Shown here: one piece after another, positions 46,401 through 56,562 of the stretch
Layout: every line of letters begins with the position of its first letter
Numbering within the stretch: position 1 is the stretch's first letter
NCBI RefSeq assembly: GCF_963576675.1
Contig: NC_088916.1
Span: 23,473,501-23,537,500, forward strand
Direction: 5' to 3'
Length of the DNA stretch: 64,000 bases
DNA from: Euphorbia lathyris
Lineage: Eukaryota; Streptophyta; Magnoliopsida; Malpighiales; Euphorbiaceae
Position numbers and translations under genes: made by a program
Notes under the pieces: generated by a model
Database searches by the model: none
Seen by the model: only the letters and a program-made list of their open reading frames with translations
What the model was told of the DNA's origin: nothing

Positions 46401-46509
46401 AGTACACTGGTGGTTTGTGCACCGAGGCCAAAGCGTTGTAGGATGGGAGCGCTTCTATCAGGATAGGGTGACACAGTGGACCAGATTGGCCCAACTTAGG
46501 GGATATTAG
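43440..46509 (+). pseudogene. MULE transposase fused to OTU-type protease domain, 4 exons
   Basis: Proposed exons: 43440-43481, 43730-45078, 45169-45797, 45881-46509; all joins keep phase with GT-AG sites (882 aa if stops are read through). Order: a FAR1-like N-terminal zone (FITDTVFPSGQDAIDWAKK, LLRCSRGERYRG, CRCKFQIKA); the MULE DDE core (YHWYIGIDSTYKTN, VVVSDRELGLLK, HLLCTWHINKDV, RVESEHASLK); a SWIM-like Cys cluster (CGCVLRTSHQIPCACEL); an Arg/Ser-rich linker; and an OTU domain (VVGDGNCGFRTVA with the Cys, late His in GNHCQHYI). In-frame stops at 44993-44995 (TAA) and 45641-45643 (TGA) break it. The transposase would excise and insert the element. The role of the OTU part is unknown. Confidence 0.85.
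43540..43665 (+). repeat. Hairpin cluster in transposase intron 1
   Basis: GC-rich inverted repeats: CCCGTTCC/GGAACGGG at 43591-43609, GGGCAG/CTGCCC at 43607-43624, and CCGTTCC-TTAGGCC-GAACGG near 43563-43582. It lies inside the intron 43482-43729. Confidence 0.6.
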
Positions 46510-46524
46510 TATTTGATATTGTGT

Positions 46525-46875
46525 GTGGTTCTGTAATGTTATAGGTTGAATTCTGATTAATTATGTGTGGTTCTGTAATATTACAGGTGAATTCTGATGA
46601 ATTATGTATGGTTCTGTAATGTTACAGGTGAATTCTAATGAATTCTGTATGGTTCTGTAATGTTACAGGTGAATTCTGTATGGTTCTATAATGTTATAGG
46701 TGAATTCTGATGAATTCTGTATGGCTCTGTAATGTTACAGGTGAATTCTGTATGGTTCTGTAATGTTACAGGTGAATTCTGATGAATTCTGTATGGTTCT
46801 ATAATGTTACAGGTGAATTCTGTATGGTTCTGTAATGTTACAGGTGAATTCTGATCAATTCTAATCAATTCTGAT
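46525..46875 (+). repeat. Minisatellite, nine units of 31 or 41 bp
   Basis: Each unit starts TGGTTCTGTAATGTTACAGG and continues TGAATTCTG; long units add ATGAATTCTGTA. Units begin near 46528, 46568, 46609, 46650, 46680, 46721, 46752, 46793 and 46824. The last six alternate short and long, giving a 72-bp higher-order period. It lies just after the transposase-OTU stop. A minus frame here (46686-46868) is repeat-derived. Confidence 0.85.
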
Positions 46876-46934
46876 TAATATATTCGAACATGTGGTATTC
46901 CAACAGCTATATTCCAACGGCTATATTCTCCATC

Positions 46935-46942
46935 TATAAAAT
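46935..46942 (+). promoter_or_regulatory. Candidate TATA box of the 47015 gene
   Basis: TATAAAAT about 73 bases before the ATG, in a C/A-rich leader. It suggests a separate transcript rather than read-through from the transposase. Confidence 0.4.
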
Positions 46943-47014
46943 TAAACAATCTTTCTACTTCAGTTATCCACATTTACTCTTTAAATTCATTTCAACGAAA
47001 ACTCTCAAACATAA

Positions 47015-47764
47015 ATGGCTTCATCTGATTTTACCAATGAGTTCCCTAATTTTCCTCCCGAGAAAAGCATAGTATCAACTTTGAATAAGTCTGATTGCAC
47101 GACGAAGATGCTTGATTACCAATACTACGCAATCCGTGTATATGGAGAGACATTTGTAAGTCCAACAATGTTCCATCCTGAAACTCCATTTATGTTTTGC
47201 TTCAAGCTTCCGTCTGCTGGTGAGTTTCCAATATACTCACTACACATGCTATGGTTCTTATGTTATATGTATTACATGCCTTTTGAATTTGCTCTAGAGG
47301 AATGGTTGAACACTTTGAATGAAGGAAATATTCCTAGTCATATTCAAACATTTCTGAAGTGGTTTATGCCTATTGATGACTGGAAAGCTATGTTCGCCAG
47401 ACTACTGCGTGATAATCAGAGGGGAATTATCCCTAAAAAAAATTTCAACTCCATCATCTTTTTAAGATGGACAGAGTCTGAAATTTCTCATGAGCTTCAT
47501 CGAACTTATCCTTACTCGATCGTGAAAAATTGGGATCGCTATAAATTAGAGGTTCGAGTACTACAGAGTATCAGCGCTTCAAAGAACGATTACCTGCCAG
47601 GATGAGCTTGGCCAAGAAATAGAGGAAATGCTCCATGGAACATTTTTCCTGTGGATTATGAGACGAATATTGCAGAGGAGAAAGAGATATACCTTGCAAT
47701 ACAGTCAGGTGTACCAGCGACATCTTCACCAAACATTGACGAGTACGAAGAAGATAGTGACTAA
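47015..47764 (+). CDS. Unknown MULE-borne gene (about 248 codons, one internal TGA)
   Basis: Starts ATG in a good context. The frame is open to TGA 47603-47605 (196 aa) and then continues in the same frame for about 52 codons to TAA 47762-47764, ending SPNIDEYEEDSD. Contents: Asn/Phe-rich start; TKMLDYQYYAIRVYGETF; hydrophobic Trp-rich middle (LHMLWFLCYMYYMPFEFALEEW); WFMPIDDWKAMFARLLRD; ILRW-like SIIFLRWTESEIS; acidic C-terminus. I do not recognise a domain. It lies between transposase-OTU and PMD with its own TATA-like box. It could be an accessory transposition protein or a domesticated passenger. It looks like real coding sequence, with a nonsense change near the end. Confidence 0.55.
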
Positions 47765-47990
47765 TGTCTTTTTTTTCTATTTATGTCGTTGTAATGTATT
47801 TTTTCAGTTTATGTCGTTGTAATGTATTTTTTCAGTTTATGCCATTTATGTCGTTCTAATGTATTCTTAAATTTGCAATAATAACAAAACGTACCACAAA
47901 AAAAACCAAATTCTGTCATAATAGTACTAAAATATCAATCCACCAAATTCAGTCAAAACAGTACTAAAATACTTCAAAATACAGTCATAA
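47765..47990. repeat. Convergent-gene spacer with short tandem repeats
   Basis: TTTATGTCGTTGTAATGTAT is repeated two to three times (47780-47870), and CAGTACTAAAATA-type repeats follow. It would hold the 3' UTRs of the 47015 gene and, on the other strand, the PMD gene. Confidence 0.45.
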
Positions 47991-47991
47991 C

Positions 47992-50633
47992 TCACTTGGC
48001 CAAATGCCAAGCACCCATAATCTGCTCTAACGACTGCCTATATACAATCGCAGCATCCTCGTCCAGCTGACTCATGTGATCCAACACAGTTTCACCCCAG
48101 CCAGATAATCGACTAACCCACTGTAAAAAGTAAGGAACAAAAAACAAGGTTAATATCACTTCACATTTCAGTAAATATCATTTCACATTACTAGACCAGT
48201 AAAGAAAAACCAAAAATAACTTACAATCTCACTGTTCGAGCGAGTATAAACAGTCGGTCCGGGTGCAACAATCTCCGGAAGTAGACGAGGGTGTGAGTGA
48301 CGGGTGTACCAATGCATGTACTGATCCTCACAATCTGATGGAGTATGTGTTGGAGTGAATACATACAGTATAAGGACGGACGACTGGGGAAAAGAGTCCC
48401 AAATACCCTGCACCATCACAGTTGGCACCTCTACACGATACTTCAAACTGGTCCACGGGCGAACAGCCTTAGAAGGCTGCAATATCGGTCTAGGAATGGT
48501 CTGCACATGTCCAAGCTGTCGAAGGCATCGCCCCGGCATGTACGGCTCGATCATATCCCGATACCGTATCCATCCAGAATATAGAGTGCTCGGGGTCTCA
48601 GTAATGGCATCAGGGCCATACGGCATCCACATGACCTACAGATGTATAAAATTACACTAACACATACAAGTATTTATAATTATATAGCAAGTATACCTCA
48701 TCTGCTGTCAACACATCAAGCCGGGCACGAAATGCTCTCAGCCGCTCATCGCTCTTCTCCATCGATATAGATGGCCACAACGAAGCCCTAGGAAGATCCG
48801 GGTCAACTGTAACTGCCTCTCGATATGGCCTGAAGCAAGGAAAATACTCATAAATCCAGGACTGGAGCAATGTCATACAACCCATCATCTGCCCGCAATC
48901 TCCTCTGGTAGCAATACCAAGATGACGGTATAGATATGCTAGTGCAGCTGATCCCCAAGAAAGTCAAACGGCTCCAGCCGCCGAGTCCTGCACCTCTAAC
49001 AGATAAGAAGGTCGGATGCGGTCACCACTCTTGTCTACGAACAAGGTGGAACCGAGCATCAGCCACGTCCAAGCTATAGCCTGGGTCTCAGGAATCCGAT
49101 CACCTTCATAGTGCTCCATGACGGAAGCGGCTCGTATACCACCAGAAGCATAATGACGAGCATCTAACTGAACCCGAGTCATCCCAAACAAATCCATCAC
49201 GCACTCCTTAAGCTCATCAACAGTCGCATCAGCAATCACTATGGCACCATCTACGGGGATGCGCAATATCTCCCACACATCATGCATCAAAATGGTCATC
49301 TCGCCAAATGGCATGTGAAATGATGACGTGTCTGGCTGCCACCGCTCTACAAATGCCGTGATCAGAGCAGCATCTATGTGACTGTGCATAATACCAGGTA
49401 AATGGAACATGCCAGATGACTCGATACGCGACTGAATCGTCCTTGAAGAACCACTGTACCATAATTTCAGCTTCGAGCAATACCCTGATCTGGTATGACA
49501 CCTAAGGATGCCCCTATCCTGACCGGCCCAGATAGCACATGCAATATGTCCCAAAAAGCTCAGGATCACAGCACCATCAAATGGACCCCCGGGGACGGGG
49601 TCCTTCACAACCCAGTCATCCTCTACACCCCTCGATCGCTTGCTGCTACCTGAAATTACAGCAAACGGTTTACATTATATTTTTGGTATATTTTTCAATA
49701 ATCACAATTAACACAAATACAAATAAACACATTTTTAAATTTCTCTTACCAGAAGAAGATGCTGCGGTAGAAGAAAATCGTCCGTCTCGACCCCTCGTCA
49801 CGACGCCACGATCTATGGGGATAGTATTAGCACTAGGATGATGCATAGAAGCATCCCCGTCCATGTCTATATCAGCCGCCTCATCCTGTCCCTCAGCACG
49901 CTCCGCCTTTGCAGCATGTGCCCTCCGGACGTCCGCCATGAACCGATGCTGCTCCGCCCGGTCCCGCCGAGCAGATGCAGTAACAGGACGTGAAGACGTG
50001 CGTCTAGGGTCAGATCCCTCCTGATCCTGTAATATTATTTATTTAGTATATTCAATTTAACATAATTTTTTTTTATATATGTTCGGGTCTGCCTACGCCC
50101 GGTCCGTACAATTTTTAAAAAAAAAATCAAAATTTGCCCCTTTTTGGCCTGGACGGGTGGCTTACACCACTTGCCCTATGGTCCAAATGGGTGCGGCGCA
50201 CCAGTCGGCCTTAGGGCCGACCAGTGCGCCGCAAACGTTTGGCCCTTAGGCCAAACGGGTGGCGCATGCGCTCCACCATAAGGTGGAGCGCACGTCTTGT
50301 ACGCGTTCCACCTTAGGTGGAACGCGTACGACGAGCGATCCACCGCATGGTGGAGCGCATGCGCCGCGCGTTCCACCTTACGGTGGAGCGCGTGCGCCGT
50401 GCGATCCACCATACGGTGGATCGCTCGTCCCGCACCATCTCCACCTACGGTGGAACGCATAGTTCATGCGTTCCACCGTAGGTGGAGATGGTGCGGGTCG
50501 CCCGCCTAGCTGAAATTCTTGAATTTTAATCCCGATTTTCAGCCCGATTTCTCACGAATTCGTTACATTTTTTTATGGAAATACTTACCGTAATACCCAT
50601 GTATCCTTTGCCGATGCCTCCTCTTCGTGCCAT
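47992..50633 (-). pseudogene. Plant mobile domain (PMD/PP7-long-form-like) gene, 5 exons, one stop
   Basis: Minus-strand exons: 50633-50589 (MARRGGIGKGYMGIT), 50026-49750, 49649-48697, 48635-48225, 48120-47992. All joins are in phase with GT-AG sites (604 codons plus stop). Exon 2 is charged (RDRAEQHRFMADVRRAHAAK). Exon 3 carries the PMD signature: SGMFHLPGIMHSHIDAAL, FVERWQPDTSSFHMPFGEMT, DVWEILRIPVDGAI and SWGSAALAYLYR. Exon 4 has VMWMPYGPDAITE, RQLGHVQTIPRP and RHSHPRLLPEI. TGA 48964-48966 in exon 3 is the only break. Host relatives (MAIN, MAIL1, PP7L) act in gene expression and transposon silencing. Here the gene is carried between MULE TIRs. Confidence 0.85.
50027..50588 (-). other. PMD intron 1 with GC-rich hairpin cluster
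   Basis: Donor GTAAGTAT (50588-50581) and acceptor ATATTACAG (to 50027). At about 50185-50505 it contains at least eight consecutive inverted repeats built on TCCACC-N-GGTGGA, such as GTACGCGTTCCACC/GGTGGAACGCGTAC. Open frames here on both strands (50176-50509) are products of the repeats. Confidence 0.75.
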
Positions 50634-50705
50634 CTCGTTTTAGGTCGGTTTTTTTGAGAATGGAAAATAAGTTGAGAGGATTTGGAATTTTCAAAACTTA
50701 TGTTT

Positions 50706-50779
50706 GAAATAATGAGAAGGGCAAAAGGGTCAATACAGGGCGGTGAACCGGAATTTAAGGGCGGTATATAGTCGCCCAC
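50706..50779 (-). repeat. MULE right TIR
   Basis: Read on the minus strand it begins GTGGGCGACTATATACCGCC and matches the left TIR. Confidence 0.8.
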
Positions 50780-50905
50780 TTTTTTAAGGACATTTTTACC
50801 CTTAATTATTACTCTTTAACCCCAAATAAATGATTTATTATATCCTTATTTGTCATTTACCTAAACAGCTATTAACAATCAGCTAAGTTTTAGCAAACAA
50901 GTTTC

Positions 50906-52187
50906 GACTGATTCTTTAGTCAATTTGCGAGTTCGACTATATTGACTCAATGTTCAAATTTTTATGAAAGATTCAAGTGATTATTTTATCAAGAAACAAT
51001 CAATTTCAATAATTTTTGTGCTATTGTGCAAATTATAGGCTTCTTGTTTTAACAATTATTAGATTTCTTTATTAATTTTGAAATTATACTTACATATTTA
51101 TTTTTTAATTAATTTAAAGTATGTTATATTAATAATTTTACATATTAACAAAACAGCTAATCATAATTTTGTCCAAAAAAAATTAATAGTTGTTCGTCAT
51201 CGTATTAAGATAGTCTGTGGCAGGGCTTGCCCTGGACACTGTTTTGTGGGGTGTCTCCCCAGTGTCCAAGAATTTAAGAAATACCAAATAAAATCACAGC
51301 AGCAGGTTTTATTAATATTATTTCTTTAACCCCACTAAATTTTAAAGTAACAACTCATCCTAATGGTATGTCATTCTAGTTTCTTACTAATCCTACATGA
51401 CACATAATTTGTTACAAACTTTATAATCTACCACTAAAGATGCTCTTACAAATTTACCATTCTTTTAGGCTTCTTTTACTTTTACGGGCTGTGCAATTTT
51501 CTCACTCTCTCTATTTTATTCCTCCTTCTCCGACTCCGTGTTGTTTTCTCTAGCTTTTCTCTCCGTTTTTCTTCCTCCTTCTCTGCTTGTTTGTGTTCTT
51601 TTGTCCTGCTGGTGTGATTTGGGTTTTTCTTCGATTTGGTAAGAAATCTCTTAACCTATTTATTTATGGATAGTTACACAATAATCACTTTTTAATAAAT
51701 AAATACAAGTTTCAACAATTTGTAAAACTAATTTTTAGTTTGCCAGATCTCTCAAAAGTATACATTTCCTGTATTTTAATCTCAACTGTTTTTTTTTTAA
51801 CAAAAGCAAAATAAAAAGTTGATTATTTGATAAGAGTATGAATTTCTTGTGTTTATTGACAAAAAACCAAAAACACTTTACATAACTGTAAAATAATATT
51901 CAAACTTGAATTATCATGTAATTTTCTCATTTATTTATTTTGAATGTTAAATAACGGAATTACTCTATTAGAATTATTGTGTTCTTGTGCTGCTGTGATT
52001 TTGTTTTTTTTATTGCTATTTGGTGAGAAATCTTTTAAATATAGCAATTACTAATTTAGGGTTTTTTTAGCAATAACTAATTTGAGGTTTTTTTAATAGG
52101 AATCATAATTTATATTAACAGGTTCATAGCAATTACTGATTTGGGGTAATTAATAAAATTTATTTCATTAAGTTTTTCATATTATAT
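50906..52187. other. AT-rich DNA; possible captured 5' UTR-like piece
   Basis: No coding frame. A pyrimidine-rich patch at about 51500-51650 (CTCTCTCTATTTTATTCC...) followed by a GGTAAGAAATC donor-like site resembles a plant gene leader. A diverged repeat of its end (TTTGGTGAGAAATC) lies near 52020. Nothing firm. Confidence 0.3.
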
Positions 52188-52597
52188 AGGTCTAATACAT
52201 AAATAACTCCTTGGACTTGTCCAAATATTGTAACTGCCTCCCCGAACTTTCAATTGTAATAACTTACCCTTCAAACTTGTCCAATTGTAAAACATAACCC
52301 CTCAAACTTGTCCAATTATAAAACATAACCCCAAATTGCTGACATGGACTGAAATTGAAGCAACATGTAAAATACAAAAGCTGCAACACTCGTGGAGTGT
52401 GATAATCAGATCTTTGGCGTGATACGAATCCGGGAAAACGTTTTTACGGTTGCTTCAAGTACGGGTAAAAAAATTCCAAATTTGGGGTCGTGTTTTACAA
52501 TTGGACAAGTTTAAGGGGTAAGTTATTACAATTGAAAGTTGGAGGGGGCAGTTGCAACATTTGGACAAGTTCAGGAGGTTATTTGTGTATTAAGCCT
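52188..52597. mobile_element. MITE family D, complete copy, 410 bp
   Basis: AGGTCTAATACATAAATAAC and ATTTGTGTATTAAGCCT form the ends, with arms of about 110 bases (CTTTCAATTGTAATAACTTAC and complement). ATTATAT flanks both sides (52181-52187, 52598-52604). Confidence 0.7.
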
Positions 52598-53425
52598 ATT
52601 ATATATTGCTAAGTATTTCAATTCAAATATTTATAGTATTTTATTTCATCCTAAGTCATATTTCCTCAAGTATTTCAATTTAATTCAAATCTTTATAAAT
52701 TATTAGTTTTACTCTTCATTTACAATTCCACAAGCAATCCTTGGACGTATCTCCCATTTATCAAGAGTGACAAATGCTCAATCCAATGTATAACTATCCT
52801 GCAATTACTTCCTGTGATACCCAACGTCTGCCGTACACACCCCAGAGTCATCCCTGTTATGGATCGTGTTACAACAGGATCAAAGTATCACATTCCATAA
52901 TCCAAAATCACTAATTAACATTCCTTTGAGTCTTAGGATTACTTATACCTATTAATACCAATGAGATGAACAGGTGACAATGATAAATCTACCCATCCTA
53001 TTATCTCAAGTCGGGTCCCCAATCCTAATGAACTCCATTCATTGGATCCATGTAACTGTCCAGATATCTGCATATATGATGCTTGTGAGATCAGCTCTCT
53101 ATCTCGACAGAAAACATTGTTACATGCAAGTCTCAACAGTGTTATGTCAATCACTATTCAAAACATATCACTTTACTTGGGGTGGCTTTAAGTTTATTAG
53201 TTTATTATAATGTTTCGTCTCACTTCATGCTTGTATGAACACTTTATAATCACTTTAAATAAACTCAGGGATTTCCTTTTATTAGACTTATTTAGTTCTT
53301 TAAATGAGGTTGCCTTTATACAGTTATGAAACCATATCTTATTAAAACAAATGATATAAAGAACAATTCATTTACATTAGGTTTATATCCTGGAACAATT
53401 GTCTATAGGACACTAAACCCCAACA

Positions 53426-55797
53426 AAGAACATCCCACTTAGTGACTTATCGGAGTGGCGGTAATGCGAGCCAAATTGACTTCTTCCTAGTAAGGAGTGC
53501 TTGGAGAAAAAGTTATATTGATTGTAAGGTGATCCCTGGTGAGAGTACGACAACCCAACATAGAGTAGTGGTGCTTGATTTTCGAAGTAGGAGATATATG
53601 AGAAAACGAACACCACAAGTGGAGACTAAGATTAAGTGGTGGAAACTGCAAGGGGAGAATCAACAAAAACTTGTGGATGAGATGGCCAAAAAAGATATTT
53701 GGACTTTTAATATGGATTTAGATATAGATTTGATATGGACTAAGATGGAGCATAGTATAAGGGAGGTAGCGAAGGAAGTTCTAGGGGAATCTAAAGGTAG
53801 CATGCCACCGGGTAAGGACACATCTTGGTGGACAGAAGAAGTACGACAAGCAGTAAAGAGTAAGCGAGAATCCTATAAAATATTAGGGAAGTGCGGGAGT
53901 GATGAGAACTACGAAAAGTACAAAGAGGCTAAAAGGGAAGTAAAGAAGGTCATACGAGATGCTTGAGCAAGGTGAATCGGGATCTGTACACAAGATTGGA
54001 TATAAAGGAAGGGGAAAGAGACATATATAGAATTGCTCGGATGAGAGATAGGAAGACGCGAGATCTAGGAAAAGTTAAATGTGCGAAGGATGTAGACCAA
54101 AAAGTCCTAGTTGGAGATAAGGATATCAAGGAACGATGGAGGTCCTATTTGATAACTTATTTAATGGAGATCGCGGACAAGAGGTTGGAGATATAAGTAT
54201 CCCTCACGATATGATAAATCGTGAATGCATACGGAGAATTCAAAAGGGTGAAGTCAAAATGGCATTAAATAAGATGAGATTGAAGAAAGCAGTAGGACCT
54301 GATGGCATCCCTATTGAGATTTGGAGATGTTTGGGAGAAAGAGGAATCGAATGGTTGACGACGTTCTTCAATAAAATTTGGAGAAACAATAAGATGCCAT
54401 CCGAATGGAGGAAAAGTATCCTAATCCCGTTGTATAAGAACAAAGGCGATGTCCAAGATTGTGCCAACTATCGAGGAATCAAATTAATGAGTCATACTAT
54501 GAAACTGTGGGAGCGAGTGATCGAACAAAGGCTAAGGAGGACAGTGAAGATCTTGGAAAACCAGTTTGGCTTTATGCCGGGAAGATCAACTATGGAAGCC
54601 ATCCATCTAATGCGACAATTAATGGAGCACTATCGAAATAAGATGAAAGACTTGCATATGGTTTTCATCGACTTGGAGAAGGCATATGATAAGGTACCAA
54701 GGGAAGTATTTTGGTGGGCCTTAATAAGGAAAGACATTTCGCGGAAATATGTTGACATTATAAAGGACATGTATGAGGGAGCATGCACGAGTGTACGCAC
54801 TAGTGTTGGGAAGACTGAAGAGTTCCCTATTACAATTGGAGTGCATCAAGGTTCTGCACTAAGCCCATTTCTTTTTGCCATCGTTATGGATGAACTAACG
54901 AGTTCACTCTAAGATGGTATACCATGGTGCATGTTGTTTGCAGATGATATTGTGTTGGTTGATGAGACGAAAGAAGACGTGGAGAGGAAGTTGGAACTAT
55001 GGAGGCAAACTTTAGAATCTAGAGGCTTTAAGCTGAGCCGAAGTAAGACAGAATATTTGGAGTGTAAGTTTAGCGGCGATAGGAGTAGGGAGGCAGGGAC
55101 AATCACCCTAGATGGGAGAGTTGTTCAGGCATCAGATTGCTTTCGGTATTTAGGATCTATTATCCAAACGGATGGAGAAGTAGATGAAGATGTTGCTCAT
55201 AGGATTAAATCTGGTTGGGTGAAGTGGAAGAGTGCTACGGGTTTCCTTTGTGACCCCGATATGCCAAATAGATTGAAGGGAAAATTTTACCGCACGGCAA
55301 TCAGACCAGCATTGTTGTATGGTACGGAATGTTGGGCAGTGAAACACTGTCACACTCATAAGATGTTGGTGGCGGAGATGCGTATGTTGAGATGGATGTG
55401 TGGTCATACGAGAAAGGATCAGGTGAGTAATGAAATAATTAGGATAAAAGTAGGGGTTACATCTATTGAGAATAAAATGAGGGAAAACCGACTAAGGTGG
55501 TTTGGCCATGTAAGACGAAGAGCGCTTGACGCGCCGGTTAGGAGGACTGAAGAGTGGCAAAGGGATGTAGTGGTGAGGGGTAGGGGAAGACCTAAGCAAA
55601 CTTGGAGGAGGGTGATCGAGAGTGATATGAGTTTATTGGGAATTGAGGAAAATATGGTAGTGGATAGGAAAGAGTGGAAGGAGAGAATTTGTATCGCTGA
55701 CACGACTTGATTTCACGATTTTATATGATGGTTCATGTTAGCCGGTCCCGAATCATTTCGGGACTAAGGCTTTGTTGTTGTTGTTGTTGTTGTTTGA
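53426..55797 (+). mobile_element. 3' half of the RTE-type LINE
   Basis: Resumes the endonuclease frame directly after the AAGAA duplication and runs through reverse transcriptase to a (TTG)n tail (about 55771-55793), a simple-repeat end typical of RTE-clade LINEs. GTTAGCCGGTCCCGAATCATT in the 3' UTR echoes ACAGCCGGTCCCAAG at the 5' end. Confidence 0.85.
53431..55710 (+). pseudogene. LINE endonuclease end, linker and reverse transcriptase
   Basis: HLVTYRSGGNASQIDFFLVR closes the endonuclease. The linker (VRQAVKSKRESYKILGK) shifts frame near 53955. RDRKTRDLGKVKCAKD continues in a second frame, and another shift near 54140 enters [92 protein letters not shown]. After TAA 54910-54912 it continues with the catalytic CMLFADDIVLVDE, intact. 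The C-terminus has RLKGKFYRTAIRPALLYGTE, MLRWMCGHTRKD and WFGHVRRR, typical of plant RTE elements. Confidence 0.85.
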
Positions 55798-56060
55798 TAG
55801 TATTCGTTTATAAGAATAAACGTGATGCATGTTATAAATTTTTTAAATTTAAAATATGAGTATTTTATTGTTATAACAATTTTATTTTTTGACGTGTACT
55901 TTTTATTTTTTATATATTATATTGAAAATAGTGTTAAAAAATAATAAAAAAATTTTATAACAATCTAGACATTATTATTAAAATAATAATAATAAATAAC
56001 CAGTTATCAAAATAATTAAATATATTATATGATCCACACATCACGCGAATCATCTACTAG
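55798..56060 (+). mobile_element. Helitron-like 3' end (5' end unclear)
   Basis: Ends CCACACATCACGCGAATCATCTACTAG followed by T, resembling plant Helitron termini with a short hairpin then CTAG/T, here degenerate. The sequence to its left is AT-rich. No convincing 5' TC start was found. Confidence 0.3.
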
Positions 56061-56562
56061 TAAAATGTTACTAATGAAGTTTTTCAACTAGCGTAATATA
56101 GAGAACATGCAAAATTAAAGATATTCGGCTAATGTTACCTAATTTGTTGGATACTACCAAAATAATATTTGGCTAATAAAGCAAAGGCCTTATAATGAAG
56201 TGAAAAATAACTGGAAAAATTACACAGAAATTTATCTTTTATTAACTATTTACAACTATGTCAAGTCATAATTTTGGATTATGTCAAACTAGTAAAATCA
56301 GTACTTTTAATATATTTTAAGGATTAAAATTTATAAATTAGAAATCTAGAATATATTTTCTAGGGTTTATAATTCATGAATTGGGGTCTAGAATTTTTAA
56401 ATTATAGTGTAAAATTATAATATATATAAAATAATGATATATTAAGAATTAAGTTTGGTGATATGACTTAATTGTAATTTTGTACTTAATTATTTAATGG
56501 GTGAAATACATGAATATCATAATAGAGTACAAAATTATAACTAAGTCATATCACCAAATTTA

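Larger units (their letters stand above)
43303..50779 (+). mobile_element. Mutator-like element (MULE), 7477 bp, transposase-OTU plus PMD gene
   Basis: Terminal inverted repeats of about 70 bases share TACCGCCC-TAAATT-CGGTTCACCGC and CTTTT-CCCTT-TCATT. A 10-bp duplication TTTTTTAAGG lies at 43293-43302 and 50780-50789. Between the ends are, left to right: transposase-OTU gene (+), minisatellite, unknown gene (+), PMD gene (-). The two outer genes start just inside each TIR and transcribe inward. Each gene has a few in-frame stops but otherwise intact exons and splice sites, suggesting a recently lost, once autonomous element. Confidence 0.88.
43108..50905. mobile_element. MITE family B copy split by the MULE
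   Basis: 43115-43302 carries CTAAAATTAGAGGTTTGAGCC and TTTCAATTAGCTTATTGC. The match to the 35382 copy resumes at 50790 with ACATTTTTACCCTTAATTA and AACCCCAAATAAATG, placing the whole MULE inside one MITE. The outer right end is decayed. Confidence 0.5.
41569..53425 (-). mobile_element. LTR (solo, copia-like) inserted in the LINE, itself split by later insertions
   Basis: The minus strand begins TGTTGGGGTTTAGTGTCC at 53425 and ends TATTTTCCTTCA at 41569. AAGAA flanks both ends (41564-41568, 53426-53430), exactly where the LINE frame breaks. A minus TATA at 41961-41970 lies about 400 bases from the LTR end. No gag or pol is present, so a solo LTR is most likely. Recognisable LTR parts are 41569-42827 and about 52700-53425; the rest is inserted MITEs and a MULE. 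The inner boundaries of the two LTR parts are not certain. Confidence 0.65.

Noticed and set aside
46686..46868. 60-codon minus frame with repeated TEFTCN motifs
   Set aside because: Pure translation of the minisatellite.
46525..46875. Repeat array considered as a CRISPR array
   Set aside because: Units are contiguous with no unique spacers, and the sequence is a plant nuclear MULE; it is a minisatellite.
48345..48660. Plus-strand frames of 79 and 101 codons
   Set aside because: They lie opposite PMD exon 4 and have no independent support.
50176..50509. Overlapping 67-94 codon frames on both strands
   Set aside because: They are created by the GC-rich inverted repeats inside the PMD intron; the peptides are repetitive and the region is spliced out in the gene model.
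41569..53425. A complete LTR retrotransposon rather than a solo LTR
   Set aside because: No PBS, gag, pol or second LTR copy was seen between the ends; the interior is explained by MITEs and the MULE.
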